From Hetaerina americana (lineage: Eukaryota > Arthropoda > Insecta > Odonata > Calopterygidae): a stretch of DNA of 64,000 nt. Positions 1 through 11,290 of the stretch are shown here, in pieces. The stretch's first letter is position 1; each line of letters begins with the position of its first letter. The stretch is from assembly GCA_022747635.1 (NCBI GenBank), contig JAKTNV010000042.1, positions 2,554,501 to 2,618,500 of the forward strand, written 5' to 3'. Made by a program: the position numbers and the translations under genes. Below the pieces are notes generated by a model. The model had not been told where the DNA came from and did not search any database. It saw nothing but the letters and a program-made list of their open reading frames with translations.

Positions 1-3000
1 CCAAAAAGAAGCTCGGAAAATTGCAAAAAAGATCATGTTGACGAAAAACGACAGTTCTGTGGGAATGAGCACGCATGAATACATTCACCCAGATTTTAAG
101 AGGTTGAAATTCGGATTTCTTGGTCGGTGTTGCCTCAACGCGACGCAAAGGAGGTGGAACGAATTTCCTCCTTTTTTTAACGCGATTAGGACCTCAAGAG
201 AACGAGCTTTTCGACTCAAGATAAGGGGCCGCTCCCAAGACATTCTGATAGAGTTGATTTGAGCTCTGAGGGTCCCCCAAGTGATTGCGCGTAAAAAAAA
301 ACTAGCGTCGCACGGAGGGCATATTTGGGTCATGCGATGTAGGCACGCGGACACATTGAGAGGAGTTGACTGACGCGGCCGAGGAAGCTTGCAACACAGT
401 CATAATGGCGTTTATGCCTCTCTGGCTTTTCCCTGATCCTTTTTAGTCCACCACCAGTGATTCATTGACCACTGGCGAAAGGGGAGGGGCAGCGAGAGTG
501 CGAGTGCTAGAGCGGCAAGAGATCGTGGGCGAGACCACTCGTGCACACCCAAAGGGCCAGTTTAACGAGATTAGGATTAAGCAGGCGGGCCGCCGAAACT
601 GCCCTGCTCGCCACGTCTAAATAGCTCCGAACGATACTCGCGCCTGGGACACGACTAAATTCCTTCCGCAAGACTAATTTCAGGGCGCTCCTAAATATCC
701 ACGTTACCAAATTAAGGGCGAATGAGAAATGAAACTTGGGAATTGGACTTCGTCTTCTGCACCATTTTAATGGTTATGGTGTGAGATTTGGCCTCGGGCA
801 TTTCCTAAAAATTTTACAGCCTTGCTAACGGCTTGGTGTACTTGAGTAGCTTCAGAGATTTAACGAAGCATCTCTGACCCAATCACAAAGTAACATGCTA
901 TACTTCAAGATGTTGGAATTTTCTTAGGGAATAAGATGCAGATTTTTTGATTAGAGAACATACTAGCTCTCAATCAGGATTGTTCATTATTTTTAATCTT
1001 TAGGTTGCGTAATAGGATAAACCGAAAGTATAGTCCTTTCTCAGCAAACATTGAATATAGTCACTGAACACATAAAAGTATAAATAGCTGGAGGCGAAAA
1101 GAAAGTTAGAGAGACTAATGTATTCTATATAAAGGCAGCGATAAGAAGAAGTGGTTTGCTTTGTCGGATTGTAAATCGTCTGATAAACAACTATTCCAGA
1201 GAATAAAGATCAATTTTGGTTTCGCTGATAAATCCTTTTAAATTCTGTTAATTGGAATTTTGTGTAAGCAAAATTTCGGAGGGACATGATAGATGGGAGA
1301 GACCCCTGCCGTTCGTCAAGCAACGCATGTTTAAGCACAAGAATGCGGACAAGGCAATCTCGCTCTCACCGATCGCTAAAATCTTATGGATGACTACCAA
1401 TTTATGCTCCTTGATCAAAGTGATGAGTTTCCTATCAAAATATCCTGTGGCACATATTAAAAGGATTTTCCTTTCTACTGATTCCCTGTGTGTGTACCTG
1501 CACTCCAGACAAACGTATGTTAAACCGCAAGTTACACAGAAAGGATTTTTCTTTGTCATGCTGATTAAAGAGAAAACCTCGGGAAGTGTTAAGTCTGCAG
1601 CTGAGTAGAGGTGACTTGGACGCATTTGCATCATTTTCGAATGCAAAACTAAGAATTCATAACAATATAACTTTCTCTCCTTGCAGGAAAGAGTTTAAAA
1701 GCAGTATGAAAAGAAAATTGAACGAATCCAGGTCGCATTTGCCTTTTAGAGTGGTACATCTCGAATTCCACTATTTACCATCAAAGCGAGTTCTTTTAAA
1801 AAAAGATTTTGAAAATATCTTACTATTCGAAATTCTATAGCCTACCGCTCCATACTGGAGATCCGTACATGTACATTCTGCAAGTATAATATTTGAAATT
1901 TAAAAGTGAAATAAAGAGTTAATTCATTAATATCACTTTAATAAATAGGGAATCTATTTTCTTAAAATTATATATATCTGTAATGTCAACATACATTCCG
2001 CACATACTTTATCCTATTACGATAGCTTATGAGAAGATAAGTTGAAATGTTTACCAACGCAAAAATACCATCCGTTTCCGACTTTCAAATGGCATACGTG
2101 CATTTCATAGCAATAAATCACTAATTCACAATTGGCAAAAATACTGGACAGCGCCATTATTGGAAGGAAGTTAAGAAGTTAATTTAAGGGAAGAAAGAAG
2201 AAAGGCGTTCGGAGAGAAAACAATGTGTATTTTGTAGCAGCAAATTCTGAGTTTAGTTATTTTTAACAGTGAAGTTAATTTACACTTTAAATAGGTGAAG
2301 TTCATCATAATACTCTCAGCACAACTCACAGAATCATGAACGCTAGGTCACTTTCAGCTGGAAGCCACACATGAACACATGAACAGGCTTAAAGATAAAA
2401 TTATCTACTAACTAAGGTCTTCGGTGAAGAGAAAAAAGTCATGATAAAAAGTCACGAGAGCCCAAGTGACTCTGGGATGTGGTAAGCTGGAAAAATAGTG
2501 AGAAATGAAGATTCGAGTCCAAGGATCGCTTACGCCAGCAAATTTATTGGCGGTTGAGACTTGCAAAAAAACTTTCACCTCCGACCGAGTTAAGAACGAA
2601 ATCATGCTACATCGCTTGGCAAAAAAACATTTCAGCGAATGATTTCCGTTTCTGGTAATGGCTTATAGCAGCAGGTTTATTGGGTAATGACAAAAAACAA
2701 TGCCATCTTTAAGTTGGTGTGCACCTTTCATTTCAGATACTTCTACAGTTTAAAACCAGATCCTGAAACGATTTTTCACCCACTCAAACGATATACATTT
2801 AAAACAGTGGTAGGTAGGATTAGCATGAAATAGGAGATATAAATCTCTCCAATGACAAGTTTTTCCATTAGTTATTCCATTGAATGTATATCTTCAAATT
2901 GTTTGATGTAATTCTTCGACATAGCTGTCTAAGTACAACCTGGACACTATTCTGCAACTTAAGGCTGAGTAAGCCGTAGGAGAAGCACTTCCACAAGCAG

Positions 3001-4150
3001 GAATATGATATATTTGTTAAATATATCACAATTTCCTTTGATAAAATAAAGAGAGAAAATTCAATAAATCCGAAATTATCAGAGGTCCTGATTCAATTCA
3101 GAGAAACCCCCTATATATTGTTATAATAATTAAACTATATTGATGGTGAAGACTCTCCATCGGGTTATATATTTCATTGTCGACGCTTAGACGCACAACT
3201 AACTCATCTATCGTCCCTAGGGACTGAGTGAACATGATATATCATTAGTAATAAAATAGAATATGATATGCCATAACTAGTACTCACAGGCGTGATCAAA
3301 ATCCACTTGTATTGAGACGAATCGAATGAACTTCATTACTGACCATTCACAGGGGTGGAGCTTGCTTGCCATACTATCTTACATTTGACTTACGGTTAGC
3401 TTTATTTCATTTGAAATGGGACCCAGAACAAGACATTCTCCGAGCAATTATAACTCAACTATTCAACTCAACCCACTTAGACGAATGGGAATTCATGACG
3501 TCGTTGAAAATGGAACCAGTAGCAAAACAGCTCGACAAATACGGAGGATGTTCCGGGCTCACTCACTTCGAAAATTTATACAACGTCACGCCGAAAATGG
3601 AATATGAGGCTAAGGGATGAGCGTGAGATTGCATATGCGATAATCGCTAGTCCATAAAAATAACTAACAGCTCTGCCCTCGGGACGAGAACGGAATAACA
3701 CCGACGAGGGAGGAGATTGAATGCGACATTTTAATCGTTTCCTAAGGTTTCGAAGGAGGGGCTATTAAAGTGGGCGACTAAAACTTGGATTCTGAATGAC
3801 AACTCATTTTCAGAACTATCAAAATATAAGGTTTACAGTGAAAAAGTTTACCTTTGAGCCTTCAATATGTAGTTAGAAATCGTATTACTTTCAAACACTA
3901 TTTATTATGCTAGCTGCTGTATATAAGTATTAAGAGAGAATTAAGTAAAATATTTACTAGTTTCATCGGTTTCAAAGAAAGTGATTCAATAATATATATC
4001 AATTAATAAACTCAATGACCAAACAATGACTATTATACCATTGATCATGAAGAATTAAAAGCAAATAAATACCACCAAACCACATTTTTCTAATGAGATG
4101 AATTTAATGCGATAATGTAATTTAATCTAATAGAATGAATGGTAGTATGG
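1..4150. other. Non-coding AT-rich stretch, no gene recognised
   Basis: No protein family or RNA gene is recognisable. Positions 1-720 are somewhat richer in G+C than the rest and may be a degenerate repeat or the edge of an island. From 720 on the sequence is AT-rich, with short open frames that look like chance. The region 1248-1646 is open on both strands for about 120-130 codons and has splice-like signals on the minus strand (see findings), but nothing identifies it as a gene. Short open frames at 3366-3620 match nothing I know. Confidence 0.5.
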
Positions 4151-4189
4151 TTTGTTTATATATTCAGTGTTCATTGAATTATATTTAAA

Positions 4190-4870
4190 GTACATATCAA
4201 AAAACTGGAAAAGGTACAAAGAAAGGCTGCCCGATATGTACTGGGGAAGCATAGGAGGATGGAGAGTGTGTCTGACATGCTAAAAACGCTGGGCTGGGAA
4301 CTTCTACAAATTAGAAGAAATATATGCCGACTTTGTGGAATGTTTCGCATTCTGAAGGGAGAGAAAGCTTGGGCAGATCTTAGGAAAGAGGCGGGGAACC
4401 CAAATTTTATTGGGAGAAATGACCACAAATTCAAGGTAAAATGCCGGGCACAAACAACGAATAAAAAGCATTTTATTTTCTAAATAAAACAATTGCTGAT
4501 TGGAACACCTTACCTGAAAAAACATTCGAGCCCTTTCCTAACAGAGTGCATACTTTTAATGAAAAATGTAAGGAATATATGTCATAATTTGTTTGCCATG
4601 TGGCGTAAAATTATGTGAAATAGCTTAATTTTTTTACTTTATGATTTTTTCCATGCTGATTGATTGATGGGGATTTTTATTTTATTTTTATTGAGATGGG
4701 GATGTTCTTATTTTGTGAAAGAGATTTGTGTTTTGAAGTTCCCTTTAAATGTACTTTTGTTTAATGTCTGATTTTACCTTTTACCTTTTGTGATTACTTG
4801 GGAATTGCGTGCCACCTGACATTGTCTATCAGCACATGTGAATTTTAATAAATAAATAAAAAATAAATAT
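4190..4870 (+). mobile_element. 5'-truncated CR1-like non-LTR retrotransposon (LINE) relic
   Basis: The translation from about 4196 gives a LINE C-terminal segment: KLEKVQRKAARYVLG, then MLKTLGWELLQIRRNICRL, then NPNFIGRNDHKFKV. This order matches the region after the reverse transcriptase in CR1/Jockey-type elements (VQRRAARFV, LGWESLxxRR, and a closing WNxLP). A frameshift near 4480 moves the reading frame, after which TIADWNTLPEKTFEPFPN and a stop at about 4584 follow. A 3' UTR-like tract runs to an A-rich AATA-type tail at about 4843-4870. The element lacks its endonuclease and most of its RT, as expected from 5' truncation at insertion, and is dead. The exact left boundary and target duplication could not be fixed. 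Confidence 0.72.
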
Positions 4871-6162
4871 TGCCATTATTGTACCAGGTGAAAATTAGAG
4901 ATACTGTAAGTTGATTTCAGGAAATTCTAAAGAAGAGGTTTTTATTTAGACTACTTTTTTCCTAGAAATAAATTAGATCAGGGATTAAGATAGGGAGACA
5001 AAATGTATTAATCGAATTCTCATTTGAACTAAAACGTTTTAGTTTAGTTTCAGTACATATTCAGTGAGATGTGTCCTAGATAAATACTACTCGTGATGCT
5101 TATCAAGTACCCTCATCTACCCCAGCAAATAAGTAATCCCTAAATTGCATCTCCACATCTTACATATTCAATTAGATTTCCCACTATTTCTATTTCTGCG
5201 CTCACACGGACATTGGAAAAAAAGAGTACTTTTAACAACAAGAAGCATTAATTGATTACATTGACATTGGCTTGGCTAAGGTGGCCTATTAATTCCTCCA
5301 TGTGTACTTCGGGGTTAAATAACTAAATAGATACCAACGAGTTTTTCACTACTACATATGAACGAATGCTTATTTTAAATATCTCCATAAATGTACAGAA
5401 ATTATATTTTAATAGATGTAAAAAGAGGCATAATGAAATGCATCCATTCAAAATTTTTAGCAGAAAAATTATATCTCCGGAAAAATATTCTCTCTTCTCC
5501 CTTAAGCGACAACAGTTATTTTATTTTTACACCATTATTTTTATTGCTTACGTTGAAACATTTTGTATTTTTTCAATAAAAAGAACAGTGAAAAAATAAA
5601 AAAATTTTATTTATCGTGTATTTCCGCAAATGGAAGCCTATCAGGTGTATAATATTTCTACCCTCCCCGGGGTGATCCTTTAGGCTTTATATATTGCTTA
5701 GTGGTACATGGATATTTTTCGTAATACTCTTTAAATTTTAGCAATGGTAATTGAGGATTCTATCACATATATTGGGCACAAATTCAATATGATACATCTT
5801 CATAGTTCTGAAAAATTTAAAAATAAGGATCGATGTAGTACATTTGAAAGCGAGGTTCTCGGTTAACGAACGATTTCGTTTCGTAAATTAATATAATTTT
5901 TTTCTTAGGTTCTCAATATTAAAATATTGAATAATATTTCTAGCTCATGGAAGGTTTACGCGTTACTTTCCAACAAAAATCACCCCATGGATATCGATAA
6001 CTGCAGGAAGTAGCAAGAGCTCGAAAAGAAATAATCAGTAATCACACCCAGAAATAGTTAAAACTGTGTAAATCAGTTGGTATCAGAAATGAGGCTTAAT
6101 TAAAATTTTTCTAGATAAAAGCCTCATATTTAGAAAAAACTAAATTAATAAGGCTGCTAAAA
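4871..6162. other. AT-rich spacer without recognised features
   Basis: No gene, RNA or transposon could be recognised. Short open frames around 5366-5599 are very rich in Lys, Phe and Ile codons, as expected from AT-rich DNA, and have no family resemblance. Confidence 0.5.
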
Positions 6163-6361
6163 GCCGCCGACCCCGGTTGCGGCAAGGTAACGCCCTCGTC
6201 TGCCATTTCAAGGGTCGCGGGTTCGATTCCCGCCTGGGTGGGTTTTCCTGCACCTTGTACTTGGGTGTTTGTAAATGTGACCATTGTTATCACAGATAAC
6301 AGTCCGACGTAAAGGCCAAAATGTGCTATTTTCGGACTAATGCCACATAAATAAATAAAAA
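6163..6361 (+). repeat. tRNA-derived SINE with AATA-type tail
   Basis: A pol III internal promoter is visible. There is an A-box-like stretch at 6175-6194 (GGTTGCGGCAAGGTAACGCC) and a perfect B box at 6219-6231 (GGGTTCGATTCCC), spaced as in a tRNA. No clean cloverleaf with a paired acceptor stem is seen, so this is not a tRNA gene. Downstream is a tRNA-unrelated body with a 7-bp inverted repeat (AGTCCGA at 6301-6307, TCGGACT at 6332-6338). The element ends in ATAAATAAATAAAA at about 6348-6361. The tail type resembles the 3' end of the CR1-like relic at 4190-4870, so it may have been mobilised by a CR1-type LINE (inference). Confidence 0.72.
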
Positions 6362-7295
6362 GCATAAAGGAGATGGTGGATATTCAGAGAGACAAGCATT
6401 ACTCTTTAGGATGACTCTGTAGGTAACGGCCCGTAATCCTGAGTAATTTACAATAATCCAGTTGTTACTTGTGTAATAGGTAGAAAAGAATCTGCAGTTA
6501 AGCGATTTTATTGAACAGTTGCATCTTCTCCCGGGCAGGTGTAAAGACTTCCGTGTTCCACCCTAATGGCTGCTCAAAACAGCTGGGGGTATGAAGGAGT
6601 GAATAAGTGTCGTAGCAAAACTTTAAATAAATACAAAAGGTTGCATTAGCGTGCAAAGGGTGGAAATGTTCTCATTTAGAATAATTGCTAAGCAGTGAAT
6701 TGCGAAAATATGTGGGGTAATAAATCCATTTTGTTAATTTCAATCCAAAAGCCTTATTATTCCGCAGCATTCCTAAGTCCTTCTGATGACTGATTATTTC
6801 CGCCCCAACCTTGTGTGTGGAGGTCCATTTATGCTCAGCCGTGACAGCCTTCGCCTATTTCACGCGTAAATTAAAATGAGATAAGCTGAATGAATGACTG
6901 TGCATAACACTGCGCCCGCCAGTACGTGATTTAAAGTAAGTTCATCATAATATGTACATTCCCGGTTGAAATAATATATTTCGAATTCATCACCATATCT
7001 CCATGATGTTACTAGGCTAAGCATGTTATTCTCCTAAATGTATTTCAATATTTAACTAACATATTCAGATGCTAGGAATTTAAATCACACCGAGTACAAT
7101 AAAAAATAGGTCTAGGTCTAAAACTAATGCGCAAACTGAAATATGGAGTCAGACACCAAAAGAACCACAATCCCGTGAGTAGTTTCAAAATTTTCCTTCT
7201 TATTTAGGTGTTCAAACAACTTAGAGTCAATTAATAGGCCTATTTAATTCAATGCAGCACGCCATGCGCATACAATAATTTCATACACTCCGCTG
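6362..7295. other. AT-rich spacer without recognised features
   Basis: No gene or mobile element could be recognised. GC content rises slightly at 6520-6600 and 6790-6910 without any coding signal. Confidence 0.45.
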
Positions 7296-7340
7296 ATACG
7301 CAAAATTCAAGGTCGCGAATTTGACACCCGTTCCGGGCAA
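7296..7340 (+). repeat. Possible SINE relic (degenerate tRNA B-box region)
   Basis: The stretch around 7309-7338 (CAAGGTCGCGAATTTGACAC, followed by CCGTTCCGGG) lines up with the B-box region of the SINE at 6163-6361 (AAGGGTCGCGGGTTCGATTC, CCGCCTGGG). The B box has decayed and no tail was found. It is probably an old fragment of the same or a related SINE. Chance resemblance is possible. Confidence 0.28.
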
Positions 7341-7598
7341 GAATATTTCGATTATTATTTCTATTGTTGATTATATTTCTATGTAAGATTACAAATGGTA
7401 AGGGCACTATCGATGACTACCACTAGAAAAATAAAGGAAAACCTCAATGAATGATAAAATGAGTATTCTTCTCAATCCTTTCGCAATTATGCAAATATTC
7501 ATCCGTAATTATCCATTTTGATGCATGATAAAGAAGTACAGCTAGACAATATCATATCATAAAAAAACTATTGACACAGTAATTAACCAGTTTAGTAG

Positions 7599-7815
7599 GT
7601 GATGTTGGAGTTCACCCAGTACTAAGCCTCGAGGTGTGTGAAATTCTCACATCAGGGTTAGGGGGCCAGTTCCTTCTCCTATGCCGGCTATAGTTTTCAA
7701 GGAAGATCTGGTGCACGAAAAATCACACAACTCGGGTGGAGTTGAGAGTGCCCAGAGAAGCTTGCCCGGGCATCAAAGCGGAGTCCTATGCTCTACCCCC
7801 GGACTTCCGCGACCT
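7599..7815 (-). repeat. Putative SINE-like repeat
   Basis: Read on the minus strand, the segment begins with GTCGCGGAAGTCCGGGGGTA and GAGCATAGGACTCCGC, a tRNA-like 5' half with an A-box-like GTAGAGCATAGGACTCC. A degenerate GCCCGGGCAAGC follows where the B box should be, then a GC-richer body that stands out from the AT-rich flanks. No target duplication or second copy was found in the window, so the assignment rests on the promoter-like layout only. Confidence 0.35.
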
Positions 7816-9580
7816 GTTAATATATCACTACAACATCATATTTCCAAAATTTGATGTATTTATGAACAACGGACTAAACGGCCCAACGGATTAATATTTC
7901 TCAGATAATGTCGAGATAAACGTTATTTTGTGATATTTAATGAATAGTCGATATGATATTTAATGAATTTAATATCGACATCTGTCCAATGATATGCAAT
8001 TAAGTTGGGTTTTTTGTTATAACAATCTCAAATTACAAAGTCCAAGCTTTTAACTCTTGACTTGGTATTGAAATTAAGAACAGTTGATGATAACGAACAT
8101 GGGAGTATTTAATGAATTGCATGAACTGAATGAAGAGTCATGAAAATATTTTTGACACGAAGCACACAAAGTATGTAGCAATAAATACATAACTTGACAT
8201 GATTTTACTCGTGTAAGAAAAAAAGAGTGAAATAAGTCACTCACTAGGATCATGGTTTTTCAACACATTAGGTATCGAAATTCAATAAATACATCAATTA
8301 TATTACATTGTTTATTTTAAGCCATTATTTTCGGTTTTAACGCCGCTCTAAGTATAATTTCGTATTTCACGAGGAAGTCACGACGCACGGTTTAGGATCC
8401 TCTACATTACGTAGAATATTATTCACACAATACGAGTTGGTACAAGTCGACCATTTGGCAGGGAGGTAACATGGGAAGACAACTTTTATGATGGGAATGG
8501 GAATAATTTCTTCCTTATAAGAGGAAGACATCTTAAAATTTACTCTAAAAATGTATCGTACAGGAAACCGTAGCAATGGCTGCATGCGTCGAGGAAGGAA
8601 GGGCACGAATCCCTCGGCCATTAATGCTACGTCAAATCTAGCAATTCGTTCATTGGGGTGCTTGAGCAGAGGTCAGAGAGTGGCTTATTCCAGGGCCAAC
8701 CTGGCCACCATACATGTCATAAATAAAAAAACACAGGCCGTATTAACAATTTATGACACCAGAGCATGTAGAAACAAGTAAGGTTGGGGAAGGTGCTACT
8801 GATTTGACAACGAACGGGGAGTTAAATGGTTGGGGGAGCTGAAAGGAAATGTGAGGGGAAGCATTCCAATTTTAGGTAATTGACTTTTACGCGACGAATC
8901 AAGGTGTGTCCAAGATTCGTAAGCTTTCAAATTATCTAATTGTAGGTGTTCATTCCAGCTTTATGTCTGTTGTGCATAGGCTAAATATATTAAGTCTAAC
9001 AAACACTTTCATTTTTATCAAAGAAGACACTTTGCTTTACCACGTTAAGTATTTTTATCGCGACCCAGGTTTCGTTAGAGCATAACATCTTGAAACTGTG
9101 CTATTTACTTTCATTATTGTTTATCAGAATTTACACATGGCACATATTAAAATCATAATTGTTTTCAAGAGACGAAGACATTTCAAGAGATTATGGTTTT
9201 ATGATTCACCGTAACGGTTAATCAGACTTTTAATTCATTGCCACGTTTTACTTAAATCTAACTTATCTGATCCTCGGAATGACAGATTTATATTAAATTA
9301 ATCTAAAGTCGCATTTTGGTTTTATTTTTTTGATTCATTCATTCCATCATTTTAATGTACGCTGTTGTATGGCCGTGAGAAAAGCCGACCTTCTATTATT
9401 ATCATCATCACTTTAATGGCTTACCTCTCATCTAAAACGCCCGCTTTTCAAATTCTCTCTGAAAATGGGTTTCTTGATCGACTACTCCAAAAATGTATGC
9501 AAATACAAAAGGGAGAGAAATATTGGCAGGGCAAGAAAATCCTACTCACCCCTTTTATATTCGACCTACATACAAACAAA
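7816..9580. other. AT-rich spacer, no gene recognised
   Basis: No family resemblance is found in any frame. A GC-richer patch around 8560-8720 contains a 76-codon open frame without recognisable motifs. Confidence 0.45.
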
Positions 9581-9589
9581 CGAGCTCCC

Positions 9590-10370
9590 AGAGGACGTGA
9601 CGGCGAGGGTGAGGGCGAGAAAGAGAGATTGGGGGGAGGGGACATTGAGCACATTATAAGGGGGCAAGAAACTCATTGGGACGGAAAAACGAAGAATAAG
9701 GCCGGACCGGACCACTATTGTTTTGGCATCTCTTTCCCCGCTGCTGCCATTCCCGGGGGTGGGTTGAACGGACGAAAAAAATGCATATATAAAAGACGGC
9801 TGGTCAACACATAAACGACGAATGAATACCATGAAGACAATGTGAAAGCGATTCGAGTGTGAGGCGGAAACCAAAGTGGACCACGACAGGCAAGTAGATG
9901 GGAGCCAAGAAGCTACAAGCCACGCGGGGATCTCAAAGGAATTCTACCCTACGGAACACACACACACTTGCAAAACTCGTTCGCATGGACCGCGCGCTTG
10001 TGTGTTTGTGTGAGAGCTAGCGTGTGTTACCAAGCGGTTTTTCTTAAGATATCGCGTGCGCGTCCTCCGTGGATCGTTGGAACGCCACCGCCGCGAGCGA
10101 GCAATGAGGTCCAGGTGCTGCATGCATTAAATCGGGAAAGAAAGGACGGGGAAAAAATGGGGACTGTGGGGAGGGATGCCATGACACAAGAGGCTGCTGG
10201 CGCCCTCTTGTCTCGATCGCGGAAGTCACTCGTCACGTACAGTACCGCTCCCTCGACGCCGGGGGAATCTCGAGGCTTTTGGATGTAGCCAATTACGGTG
10301 TGCGGGCGGCCCCGGCCCTCCCGTGCGCTCCCCTCGACATCAGTAGCATCTCAGGCCTAGGGAACACGAT
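9590..10370. other. CpG-rich island with TATA-like element
   Basis: This GC- and CpG-rich stretch opens with a purine-rich run on the + strand (about 9596-9665), continues with mixed GC-rich sequence, and includes a short (AC)n tract at 9956-9967. Overlapping open frames here (9365-9814 + and 9566-9874 -) are on opposite strands and match no family; they are best explained by few stop codons in GC-rich DNA. A strong TATA-like motif lies at 9786-9795. The island could be a promoter or regulatory region. Confidence 0.4.
9786..9795 (+). promoter_or_regulatory. TATA-box-like element TATATAAAAG in a CpG-rich island
   Basis: TATATAAAAG is followed by a GC-rich stretch, and CpG-rich DNA lies upstream. 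A start site would be expected near 9816-9820. No strong initiator is seen there, although TCAACA occurs at 9804-9809. No downstream gene was recognised. It may be a chance match. Confidence 0.25.
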
Positions 10371-10859
10371 CACCACTCTTCCCATGGCACGTACTAATTA
10401 TCTTAAGATAATAAAAATTAAAATCTTCGTTTTAACAAACCTCGCGAATCACCTTCACACGGAGAAAACAAAATTCAAAATTCTGCAACAATTGAGGTAT
10501 TTAACACACACTTATCGAAATTGGGCCAAAACAACACAGTAAAATTTTACGACGGAGTAAGGTTTTCCCTGAAGTTTCTTCAAGGAAACTGATGGAGGGA
10601 AGAATGCTGATTTAGAGGGAGATAGAAATGATGTAAAATTTGAAGATTGGTTTATTATGGCGTAGTAACAGCATGTTTATATGCTAAGTGTTGCATTAGA
10701 AGGGGCCTGAAGTTATGTATTATTAAATTCTTGGGTCCATCCAAACATACTATGATTATCGATAGCAATATGCCCGAAGGTAATTGTTTTTTAAACAATT
10801 GTTAAAACATAGTGAAAAAAACAAATCGGGAAGTAAATCTAAATAAACATTACGACAAG

Positions 10860-11290
10860 GGCATTTTCTGTCCCGGCACGGAAGAACGGAATCTTGGGGT
10901 AAGACCGGGGGGTGAGTGGGTGGAAGCGCGGTTAGGCGAAGGAAGGGCAGCGAGGGACGAGGGCATTGAAGGGAGAGGGGAGGAACGGGACACATCTCGG
11001 CGCGCACGGCCCTAATTTACGGCCACCCGCGAGGCGGATTCCAAATGAGAAGAGAAGAATGGTATCACGTGACCAGAGGGGGTGGGCGAGACGCTGGCGA
11101 GGACGGAGCGAGAGGGTGGCGGCGGTGGTGAGGGAGGAAGGGACGAAGGGCGAGAGATAGCACGGAGGAAGGCTCGAAGGCGAGGCGAGAATAATGTTGA
11201 GGGGGAGAAAAGGGAATGATCGATGCAATCAGGGCGAAGGAAGTTGATCGGTCGCTGCCGAAGGAGTATATAATTAACGGCGCCTATTGG
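10860..11290 (+). other. Purine-rich GC island with G-quadruplex motif and TATA-like box
   Basis: A long G/A-biased run on the + strand with frequent CpG. A canonical G4 pattern is seen at 10954-10989 (G-tracts at 10954, 10961, 10971, 10977 and 10987, loops of 7 nt or less). TATATAA occurs at 11267-11273, followed by CTATTGG at 11284-11290, a CCAAT-type box on the other strand. Open frames on both strands through this block (10812-11296) are low-complexity Arg/Gly/Glu or Pro/Ser/Arg sequences and not credible proteins. Confidence 0.45.

Noticed and set aside
1248..1646. 132-codon minus-strand frame as a gene
   Set aside because: The opposite strand is also open for 118 codons and no family match is visible. 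Kept only as a low-interest exon-like observation.
6171..6245. tRNA gene
   Set aside because: A and B boxes are present, but no paired acceptor stem or standard anticodon arm is seen, and an unrelated body with an A-rich tail follows. It is a SINE head.
9365..9814. 149-codon + frame near the TATA-like element
   Set aside because: Starts with an Ile run from a simple repeat and has no family motif; minus-strand frames overlap it.
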